Position numbers and translations under genes: made by a program. From Rugosimonospora sp036494675 (GTDB taxonomy: Bacteria > Actinomycetota > Actinomycetes > Mycobacteriales > Micromonosporaceae), in NCBI GenBank assembly GCA_036494675.1, contig DASXOA010000040.1, positions 1 through 20,129 on the forward strand: a stretch of 20,129 nt of DNA. Direction: 5' to 3'. Positions 14,567-20,129 of this stretch are shown one piece after another. How positions within the stretch are numbered: position 1 is the first letter of the stretch; every line of letters begins with the position of its first letter. The notes below the pieces were generated by a model. That model saw nothing but the letters and a program-made list of their open reading frames with translations. It did no database searches and was not told the origin of the DNA.

Positions 14567-15679
14567 GTGCGTTTTGGTATCAGTCACGTGCTCGATGCGA
14601 TCGAGCGGCGAATCAGTACCGATCCGACCGCTGCCGGTGCCGTGACCGACCTCGGTGAGATGGTGCGCCGGACCGACCTGGACGGAGGGCGGCCCGCGCA
14701 CCTCCTGCGCCTCGGCCTGGTCATCGACGCCCTGAGCAAACACATGTCGGATCCCCACGTCGCCATGTACGCCGTGGCCGACCGTACGCTGCTGTCCGAC
14801 ACCGACCTCACCGCGAACGAGCGCATGGTCATCCGGCGCTGGTCCGACGACGGGAAGGTCGAGGTCGTCCGTGCCGGCGGGCCGACCGCCGCGCTACGCG
14901 CCCGGGAGGTGGCCGCGCTCACCGGACTGCCGCTGCTGACCCGCAACAGCACCGGGTTCCCGGGCCTGTCGTACGCGCCGGCCCCGAGTCCGACCGGCGC
15001 GGTGCTGATCCCGCAGATGATCGGACCGGGTCCGGCGGCACCGGCCCCGGTACTGGGCCGGCAGTGGCGCTGCCCGGAGCCGGGCTGCGCGAGCTTCGGA
15101 CCGCCCGGTGCGCGCAACAGCGACCCGTTCGGCCCGCCGCCGGAAGACACCGAGCCGGCCGGACCGCCGCCACCCCAGCTACTCAACGGGAGGCCGCACT
15201 GCCCCCGGCACGGTGCGCCACTGACCGACCTCGGTCCGCGTCCCCGGGCTTTGACCCTGGCGGCCCGCGTCGACGGCATGGTCTGGCACCGGTTCCAGGT
15301 CACCGAGGCGGAGCCGGTCCCGGTCGGCCGGGCTCCGGAGGAGCACAACGGGGTCGGGCTCGGGTTGGCCCTGGACGACCGCGGTCTGCGCTGGGTCAGC
15401 CGTAGCCACCTGCGGTTCGAACTGCGCGGGCACTCCCTGCAGGTCATCGACACCAGCACGAACGGCAGCACGGTGCTGCTGCGTACCGGACCGTCGGAGC
15501 CGGCCCGCCGCGCTCCGCTGAACCGGGGCGAGGTCGCGCCGCTCAGCGAGTGGGACACCGTCGAGCTGTACGAGGGGGTCGAGCTGGGCCGCGCCGACCG
15601 GGCGTCCGGACCGGTGGCCGGCGCGCAGACCGGCACGGTGATGGCCGACGCGCCGACCCAGTCGATCCGGCTCTCCTGA
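14567..15679 (+). CDS. FHA-domain protein with zinc-ribbon-like linker and possible NYN/PIN-like N-terminus
   Basis: A 370-residue protein from GTG 14567 after a strong AGGGGGG site. The C-terminal FHA domain (about 245-345) has the phosphothreonine-binding signature: GR (254-255), SRSH (278-281) and NGS (299-301). A Pro-rich linker carries CPEPGC (Cys169, Cys174) and HCPRHG (Cys212, His215), a possible zinc ribbon. Residues 45-130 alternate strand and helix with Asp54 (LGLVIDAL), Asp72 (AMYAVADRTLL) and LPLLTRN (121-127), reminiscent of NYN/PIN nucleases, but Asn127 stands where a third acid would be expected, so it may be inactive. The last residues TQSIRLS could be a phosphorylation site. 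It should act in Ser/Thr-kinase signalling. It converges on the vWA gene, a pairing that may be functional. Confidence 0.88.
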   Translation: MRFGISHVLDAIERRISTDPTAAGAVTDLGEMVRRTDLDGGRPAHLLRLGLVIDALSKHMSDPHVAMYAVADRTLLSDTDLTANERMVIRRWSDDGKVEVVRAGGPTAALRAREVAALTGLPLLTRNSTGFPGLSYAPAPSPTGAVLIPQMIGPGPAAPAPVLGRQWRCPEPGCASFGPPGARNSDPFGPPPEDTEPAGPPPPQLLNGRPHCPRHGAPLTDLGPRPRALTLAARVDGMVWHRFQVTEAEPVPVGRAPEEHNGVGLGLALDDRGLRWVSRSHLRFELRGHSLQVIDTSTNGSTVLLRTGPSEPARRAPLNRGEVAPLSEWDTVELYEGVELGRADRASGPVAGAQTGTVMADAPTQSIRLS

Positions 15680-15719
15680 GCCGTACCGCCCGGCCCTGGA
15701 CCATCCCGAGCCGGACCGC

Positions 15720-15734
15720 CCCGGGCGTCCCGGG
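15720..15734. terminator. hairpin between convergent FHA and vWA genes
   Basis: CCCGGG (15720-15725) and CCCGGG (15729-15734) can pair as a 6-bp stem with loop CGT, in the 94-bp gap between two stop codons. There is no T-tract. Each arm is also self-complementary, so the assignment is modest. Confidence 0.35.
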
Positions 15735-15773
15735 CCACCAGCCGCCCGCGAGCCGTGAGCCGATCGGGCTGGC

Positions 15774-17492
15774 TCAGCCGCCCGAGCCTGGGCGCAGGGC
15801 GATCGCCTGAAGGAAGATCTGGTTGATCTTCGACGGGTCGCTCGCGATGAACACCTGGCCGGAGGTCACGGCGGTGATCTGCGACAGCTCGGCCTGGCTC
15901 GCCTCACCGATGCCGATCGCGATCACCTCCACCTTGCGCTGCGGATCCACGACGTTCTTGAGCTGCTGGATCAGCTGATCCAGCGTGAGGCCGCCCGGGT
16001 TGTCGTTCTGGCCGTCGGTCATCAGGACGATCGAGTTGACCTTCGTGGGATCCCAGTTCGTCTGCACCGCCTTGTACGCGGCGAGCACCGTGTCGTACAG
16101 GCCCGTGTCGCCGTTCGTCGGGACGACCCCGTTCAACGCCGAGCTGAGCTGGGCCCGCTGGGTCGACACCGGGCCGATCGGGACCAACTGCTTGTACGGG
16201 ATGCTGCCGTTCAGCTTGGTGGAGAACTCCCACAGGCCGACCGACCAGTCGTCGCCGAACAGGCTCAGACCGCCGGATGCCGCCTGTACGGTCACCTGCT
16301 CCCGGCTCTTGTTGGCGGCCGTGGGTACCGGGGTCTTCATCGAGCCCGACACGTCCAGTACCGCCAGGATCCGGCCGGGCAGGGTGACCGCGCTCCAGGT
16401 GTTGAGCACCTGGCTGATCACCGCCGGGTCGAGGTTCCCGGCCGGCGCCGAGGACGCCGGCGCACCCGGCTCGGTGGGGAACCCCGCCCCGGTCGAACCG
16501 TCCGCGGACCGCAGTCCGTGCTGGGCCAGCTGATTGCGGTACGTCGTGCCGCTCAGCTGCCCCAGCAACTGGTTGGCCGCGCTCACCGCCTGGTTGGTGG
16601 CGCTGGGCAGCACCGCGTACGGGTAGTCCAGCGCGGGCGGTGCCGGATTCAGGAAGACCGAGGCCAAGGGTACCGGCGGCTGCGCCGCGTTGTACGCGAT
16701 CACCGCCTGCTCCGACAGCGGCGCGGCGGCCAGCCCGCCGGCCAACGTCGTGGCGTCCGCCGCACGCGGGAAGCGGCCGACCAGGTCGGCGCGCACGGTC
16801 GACCGGTTGTTGGCCAGCGCGCGCAGCGCGGCGACGGTGGCCTCCTGGGCCTGCGGGCCGCCCATCCCGGCGGCCGCGGTGCTGAGTGCGAGCAGGCCGG
16901 AGAGTCCGGCGGCGTCCCGCTGCGGGTCGACGATGCCGGCCTTGAGCCCGGTACCGCCGGTCATCTTCTGCAGCAGGGCCGACCAGGTCAGCTTCGTACC
17001 CGGCCAGCCCAGCTCCAGCTTGGCGAGCGGCTGCGGTACGGCCAGCACGACGGGGCTCTGCGCGACCGACTGGGCGACCGCGGGCACGATGTCGGCATTC
17101 ACCGCGCGGATGCGCTCCAGCCAACTCGACGAGTCGGGAATCCACACGTCCGGCACCTGGGTCTTGCCGTTCGGCTGCCCGATCCCGTTGACGGTCGCGC
17201 CGCCCTGGTGCGCGACGGCCGCGGCCACGTCGGCCGGGTCGGAGGCGGCCACCGCGACGTTGACGCAGGTTCCGCTCTTCTCGTTGTTGCTCCAGGTATG
17301 CGCGCTCGACTCGATGACCGGCGCGATCTCCGGGGCCGCGGCGACGTGCAGGGTGATGTGCGAGCTGCATGACGGCCGGTTCACGAGCCGGTACCCGCCC
17401 CACCCCAGCCCGACGACGGCGATGACCACGACGAACCCGGCGAGCAGCTTGATGAAGAAGAGACGGTGGGTATTGCGATGACGGCCTGCCAC
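15774..17492 (-). CDS. membrane-anchored solute-binding-like protein with C-terminal vWA domain
   Basis: A 572-residue protein using GTG 17492. One membrane helix (about 11-31, LFFIKLLAGFVVVIAVVGLG) follows a basic start (RHRNTHR), so the rest should be outside the membrane. Residues about 45-340 look like a periplasmic-binding-type domain (HVAAAPEIAPVIES, PDVWIPDSSSWLERI, AVIAYN), with Cys42 and Cys76 possibly bonded. The von Willebrand A domain (about 373-565) has an intact metal site: DVSGS (380-384), Thr463 (NGDTGLYDT) and Asp493 (LMTDGQND). I rejected an in-frame ATG at 17594: the added codons include ATT and ATA in AT-rich DNA that holds direct repeats, and the GTG has CCGGAG about 11 bases upstream. 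It may bind a ligand or polymer at the cell surface; the target is unknown. Confidence 0.87.
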   Translation of the reverse strand: MAGRHRNTHRLFFIKLLAGFVVVIAVVGLGWGGYRLVNRPSCSSHITLHVAAAPEIAPVIESSAHTWSNNEKSGTCVNVAVAASDPADVAAAVAHQGGATVNGIGQPNGKTQVPDVWIPDSSSWLERIRAVNADIVPAVAQSVAQSPVVLAVPQPLAKLELGWPGTKLTWSALLQKMTGGTGLKAGIVDPQRDAAGLSGLLALSTAAAGMGGPQAQEATVAALRALANNRSTVRADLVGRFPRAADATTLAGGLAAAPLSEQAVIAYNAAQPPVPLASVFLNPAPPALDYPYAVLPSATNQAVSAANQLLGQLSGTTYRNQLAQHGLRSADGSTGAGFPTEPGAPASSAPAGNLDPAVISQVLNTWSAVTLPGRILAVLDVSGSMKTPVPTAANKSREQVTVQAASGGLSLFGDDWSVGLWEFSTKLNGSIPYKQLVPIGPVSTQRAQLSSALNGVVPTNGDTGLYDTVLAAYKAVQTNWDPTKVNSIVLMTDGQNDNPGGLTLDQLIQQLKNVVDPQRKVEVIAIGIGEASQAELSQITAVTSGQVFIASDPSKINQIFLQAIALRPGSGG

Positions 17493-17904
17493 GGGTACCC
17501 ATGCTCCGGAGTGTTCGGCTATAACGCCATGTACGTTCGGCCGAATCTTATTCACAAAATCGAGTTGCCGCCCGAAGGCCTTACGCACCGTCATTCCCTT
17601 GTACCTGACAGGTGAGATTCCGGCTCGCCACGGCGGCCCGGTGCCGTCGGGGCGGCCGGATCCGGCCAGGGTGACCTGGCACCCGGGACGCTCTCGGCGC
17701 GCCTGCGCCACGACCCACCTTCCCGAAAAGGTCCCTGGCACCCCATCCACGGGATTGGCGGCCTTTCCCCCATTCAAGAGCTTCGTTCCCCACCCTGACG
17801 CGGCTCGGGGTCGGCGTTCCAGGGACGGGCCGGGGTCGATCCCGGATCCGCTCGGGACCGGTCTCCCGGCACGCTGACTACGTCACGTGAGGAGGGGAAC
17901 GCGG
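17493..17904. other. 412-bp divergent intergenic region between the vWA and lipoprotein genes
   Basis: No convincing gene. The part next to the vWA gene (17505-17560) is AT-richer than its surroundings and carries a direct repeat GTTCGGC at 17513-17519 and 17535-17541 (22-bp period). The second copy lies in the perfect palindrome TTCGGCCGAA (17536-17545). These sit where the vWA promoter should be. The middle (17600-17860) shows nothing I recognise apart from a small CCGGG/CCCGG stem near 17830. The right end gives the ribosome site of the lipoprotein gene. Confidence 0.5.
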
Positions 17905-18600
17905 ATGCGACGACGTAGCACGCTTGCGCTCTGCTTGACGGCCGTAACACTGATCGCGACCGGGCTGGGACTGGCCGCCTGCTCGGTCATGCCCACGGAC
18001 GTGCACTCGTACGAGATCGGTGACGACATCAACCAACTGCACGTACAGGATCCGGCCGGCAAGGTCGAGGTGACCGCCGACAGCGGCACGGTACGGGTGA
18101 CCGAGACCATCCGGTACAGCGACAGCGACGACCGGCCGCGGACGAGCCACACCACCGACGGCGGCACGTTACGGCTGACCAACGGCGGGTGCCGCGGGCA
18201 CGTCCACGTCTGCGCGGTGGACTATCAGGTACACGTGCCGGCCGCGACCTCGGTGGACATCACCAACTCGGCCGGCCTGGTCCGGCTCACCAGGATGGCC
18301 GGCGACCTGAACATCACCAGCGATGCCGGCGACGTCGAGGGAACCGGGCTGTCCAGCGCGCACGCGACCGTGCGCGACCACGCGGGGCACATCAGCCTGC
18401 GGTACGCCGCCGCACCGGCCCAGGTGACGGTCACCAACGACGCCGGCGCGATCGAGGTCAGGGTGCCGAAGGACGGAACGTACGCGGTGGACGCGTCCAC
18501 GGATGCGGGCAAGACGTCGGTATCGGTACCGCGCGACCCGGCCGCCACCCGGAAGATCACAGCGCACAGCGACGCCGGCAAGGTCACCATCGGTACCTGA
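17905..18600 (+). CDS. DUF4097-like beta-repeat lipoprotein
   Basis: A 231-residue protein from ATG 17905, with GGAGGGG about seven bases upstream; an in-frame GTG at 17887 overlaps that site and is less likely. The N-terminus is a lipoprotein signal: basic MRRR, a hydrophobic core, and lipobox LAAC with Cys26 as the lipidation site. The rest is repeated short beta-strands with Asp-Ala-Gly turns (NSAGLVRLTRMAGDLNITSD, SDAGDVEG, NDAGAIEVRVP, TDAGKTSVSVP, SDAGKVTIGT), as in DUF4097 proteins, which probably fold as a beta-helix or solenoid. Cys residues in GGCRGHVHVCAVDY may form a disulfide. It should sit on the outer face of the cell membrane. The role is unknown. It is followed by a strong terminator hairpin, so it may be a single-gene unit. 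Confidence 0.86.
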   Translation: MRRRSTLALCLTAVTLIATGLGLAACSVMPTDVHSYEIGDDINQLHVQDPAGKVEVTADSGTVRVTETIRYSDSDDRPRTSHTTDGGTLRLTNGGCRGHVHVCAVDYQVHVPAATSVDITNSAGLVRLTRMAGDLNITSDAGDVEGTGLSSAHATVRDHAGHISLRYAAAPAQVTVTNDAGAIEVRVPKDGTYAVDASTDAGKTSVSVPRDPAATRKITAHSDAGKVTIGT

Positions 18601-18610
18601 GCCCGGTAGC

Positions 18611-18639
18611 GTGCGGCCCGCCGGGGGGTCGGGCCGCAC
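18611..18639 (+). terminator. strong stem-loop terminator after the lipoprotein gene
   Basis: GTGCGGCCCG (18611-18620) pairs perfectly with CGGGCCGCAC (18630-18639) as a 10-bp stem with a 9-nt loop, starting 11 bases after the stop codon at 18600. No T-tract follows, as is usual for actinobacterial terminators. Confidence 0.75.
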
Positions 18640-18699
18640 GGCAGTCGGGCGGTTCGTCGGACACGGGTACCCGATAATCATCCGCGAGACCAGCGGCAG

Positions 18700-18951
18700 G
18701 CCCGACGGGCCCGGTCCGCACCCGGACGGAGGGCAGGACCCGGAGGACCCGTCCGCGCTCGTGAAGGCCGTCGCCGGGCTGGAACTGCCGGATGGCCCCG
18801 GCGCGGCCTGTCTCGCGGGCGAGGCCCGCACCATCCAGGCGGTGCGCAACGTGCTCACCAACGACCGCCCGGCGCTCGCTGTCCCGGCCGTCCACGGGCC
18901 GCTCTCGACCGGCGCGATGTTACGAACTGGAAGACCTTCTCGTCCAAGTAG
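18700..18951 (+). pseudogene. decayed C-terminal fragment resembling a siderophore-interacting protein
   Basis: The stretch lacks its own start but has strongly G/C third positions in one frame, as real coding DNA here does. That frame reads SALVKAVAGLELPDGPGAAC, then LAGEARTIQAVRNVLTNDR, resembling the end of siderophore-interacting (SIP/FAD-binding) ferric reductases, which continue with a short conserved segment of Arg pairs and aromatic residues. Here the likeness breaks after NDR. Weak matches appear in the other frames (RRSL near 18870; a tail TNWKTFSSK ending at TAG 18949-18951), suggesting indels. The N-terminal FAD domain is absent. I infer a remnant of a deleted gene. Alternatively it is chance composition, since the recognised motif is short. 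The decarboxylase promoter candidate overlaps its end. Confidence 0.4.
18918..18944 (+). promoter_or_regulatory. ECF41-like sigma-factor promoter for the decarboxylase-DoxX pair
   Basis: TGTTACG (18918-18924), exactly 16 bases, then CGTC (18941-18944). This is close to the consensus I recall for ECF41 extracytoplasmic sigma factors, TGTCACA-N16-CGTC. It lies 42 bp before the start codon of a carboxymuconolactone decarboxylase gene, a class of gene known to neighbour and be controlled by ECF41 factors. The sigma gene itself is not in the window. Confidence 0.6.
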
Positions 18952-18985
18952 GTGGAACACCCCACCAGCGACGAAGGAGATCTTC

Positions 18986-19456
18986 ATGCAAGCTCGACTC
19001 AACCCCTTCGGTACCGATATCGGGCCGAAGTTCGGGAAGTACATCGTCTCGGCGAGCAAGATCGTGGCCGATTCGACGCTGCCGGCGGCAACCCGGGAAC
19101 TGGTGAACATCCGCGCCAGCCAGATCAACGGCTGCGCGGGATGCCTCGACATGCACACCAAGGACGCCGCGCGTGCGGGAGAGACGTCGGTGCGGCTGAA
19201 CCTGGTCGCGGCCTGGCGGGAGGCGACGGTCTTCACCGACGCGGAGCGGGCCGCGCTGGAACTCGCAGAGCAGGGCACCCGCCTTGCCGACGCCGGTGGC
19301 GTCAGCGACGAAGCGTGGGCGAACGCGGCCAAGCACTACGACGAGGAACAACTCATGGCGCTGGTGTGCCAGATCGCCGTCATCAACACCTTCAACCGAC
19401 TGAATGTCATCACCCAACAGTTGGGGGGCGACTACCAGCCCGGGCAATTCGAGTAA
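18986..19456 (+). CDS. carboxymuconolactone decarboxylase / AhpD-like protein
   Basis: A 156-residue protein from ATG 18986, with AAGGAGA about six bases upstream; the frame is open further upstream but only through the probable pseudogene. The AhpD-type redox motif is present: QINGCAGCLDMHTKDA, with Cys50, Cys53 and His57 (CxxCxxxH). Proteins of this kind are usually small helical oligomers that act as peroxidase partners or alkylhydroperoxidase-like enzymes rather than true decarboxylases. The remainder (TDAERAALELAEQGTRLAD, then MALVCQIAVINTFNRLNVIT) fits the family. It shares an operon with the DoxX gene 84 bp downstream and has an ECF41-like promoter. Involvement in an oxidative or envelope stress response is inferred from that context. 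Confidence 0.93.
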   Translation: MQARLNPFGTDIGPKFGKYIVSASKIVADSTLPAATRELVNIRASQINGCAGCLDMHTKDAARAGETSVRLNLVAAWREATVFTDAERAALELAEQGTRLADAGGVSDEAWANAAKHYDEEQLMALVCQIAVINTFNRLNVITQQLGGDYQPGQFE

Positions 19457-19540
19457 GAGCCCGCTGGCAAACCTCCGGCCGAGCGAGCCGCGAACCAGGC
19501 GGCGTCCGGAATCGCCTACACCCCTCTGAGGAGAGATCTC

Positions 19541-19927
19541 ATGAACATCGCTCTGTGGATCGTTGCCGGGCTTCTGACCGCCGTCTACCTGTTCGCCGGC
19601 TTCAGCAAGTTGTTCACACCGCGGGAGAAGATAGCCACGTTGACGCGTGCCGGGGAATGGGTGTTGGACTTCAGGGCCGGCACCGTCAAGGCCATCGGAG
19701 GATTCGAGATCCTGGGCGCCATCGGCCTGACCCTGCCGGCCCTGCTCGACATCGCGCCGGTTCTGGTGCCACTGGCTGCCCTCGGTCTGGGGCTGATCAT
19801 GACCGGCGCCGTGATCCTGCGCATCCGCCGTCACGAACTCAGGTACGCGCTGTTGGACCTGGCCTATCTGGTCCTGGCCGCCTTCGTGGCATTCGGCCGC
19901 TTCGGACCCGAGCCCTTCACCGGCTGA
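19541..19927 (+). CDS. DoxX-like family membrane protein
   Basis: A 128-residue integral membrane protein from ATG 19541, with GAGGAGAG upstream. Four membrane helices are visible: about 3-22 (with the family hallmark YLFAGFSKL at its end), 51-69, 74-94 and 102-121. The sequence after helix 1 (FTPREKIATLTRAGEWVLDF) is typical of the DoxX_2 (PF13564) group. The biochemical role is not established; relatives join membrane oxidoreductase or detoxification complexes. It follows the AhpD-like gene by 84 bp on the same strand, a pairing common in actinobacteria near ECF sigma factors, so the two probably work together. Confidence 0.9.
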   Translation: MNIALWIVAGLLTAVYLFAGFSKLFTPREKIATLTRAGEWVLDFRAGTVKAIGGFEILGAIGLTLPALLDIAPVLVPLAALGLGLIMTGAVILRIRRHELRYALLDLAYLVLAAFVAFGRFGPEPFTG

Positions 19928-20050
19928 CCGCGGCCTGCGAGCGACGCGAGGTGCCCAACGAATCCGAATCGCCCTCATTTGGCATGAAACGACCTATAGT
20001 CGACTTGGCAGGGGGTACAGCCGATCCACCGGACCAAGATCGATCGAAAG

Positions 20051-20129
20051 GTGCCGAATCGCGACACCGCCGCCAAAGGGCGGGCCGGCTCGAGGCCTGC
20101 TCCGCCTGCTGACCGTGCTGGCCTTCCTC
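20051..20129 (+). CDS. possible 5' end of a further gene, frame uncertain
   Basis: From about 20085 to the edge one frame (AAG-GGC-GGG-CCG onward) has almost all G/C third positions and encodes KGGPARGLLRLLTVLAFL, a basic stretch then the start of a membrane helix or signal peptide. That frame has no ATG, GTG or TTG ahead of it for over 100 bases. A GTG at 20051 in another frame gives MPNRDTAAKG. Losing one A in the AAAGGG run (20085-20090) would join the two into a natural N-terminus. A -10-like TATAGT lies at 19995-20000. No family can be named from so few residues. Confidence 0.35.
   Translation, partial: MPNRDTAAKGRAGSRPAPPADRAGLP

Noticed and set aside
17493..17594. ATG at 17594 as vWA protein start
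   Set aside because: The extra codons are AT-rich with rare ATT/ATA and coincide with repeats typical of a promoter.
17581..17877. Small open frames on both strands in the vWA-lipoprotein spacer
   Set aside because: No ribosome site, no family likeness, and poor codon use.
18952..20112. Long plus-strand frame across the decarboxylase and DoxX genes
   Set aside because: Out of frame with two recognisable proteins and Arg-rich without motifs.
1..20129. Mobile element, phage, tRNA or biosynthetic-cluster signs
   Set aside because: No transposase, integrase, tRNA cloverleaf, attachment repeat or large synthase domain was seen on either strand.

Overview
The window is about 70% G+C, with strong G/C at third codon positions, many GTG starts, and gene families and gene order typical of an actinobacterium. 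The set TetR regulator - DUF3107 - ferritin-like protein - DEAD-box helicase is the order I recall around Rv3208-Rv3211 in Mycobacterium. The PRTase-fused RecQ and the FHA/vWA genes fit Micromonosporaceae or a relative. The lineage is inferred; there is no rRNA or other marker. No tRNA, rRNA, CRISPR array, insertion sequence or phage gene was found.

Left part (1-7600): a truncated alpha/beta hydrolase and a 1007-residue low-complexity, repeat-rich protein on the minus strand; then a divergent TetR regulator with a DUF3107 protein on the plus strand; then a minus-strand ferritin-like (MiaE_2-type) protein. Divergent from that is a DEAD-box RNA helicase preceded by about 140 nt that can fold into three hairpins.

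Middle part (7600-14570): a Methyltransf_32-type methyltransferase converges on and overlaps a DUF2630 gene. Fumarylacetoacetase (tyrosine/homogentisate breakdown) is divergent from an IclR regulator, with two dyads between them. Then a histidine phosphatase carrying an internal pentapeptide repeat lies downstream of a RecQ helicase fused to a phosphoribosyltransferase domain.

Right part (14570-20129): an FHA protein with a possible degenerate NYN/PIN-like N-terminus converges on a membrane-anchored solute-binding/vWA protein. These are followed by a DUF4097-like lipoprotein, a strong terminator hairpin, a decayed fragment resembling the C-terminus of a siderophore-interacting protein, and an AhpD-like carboxymuconolactone decarboxylase plus DoxX pair behind a sequence resembling an ECF41 sigma-factor promoter. 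A probable further gene begins at the right edge, but its reading frame has no normal start.

Most genes look like ordinary chromosomal housekeeping or accessory genes. The parts most worth a second look are the helicase leader, the ECF41-like promoter, the FHA fusion, the tandem-repeat insertions inside coding sequence, and a recurrent TCCACWGTGGA palindrome.
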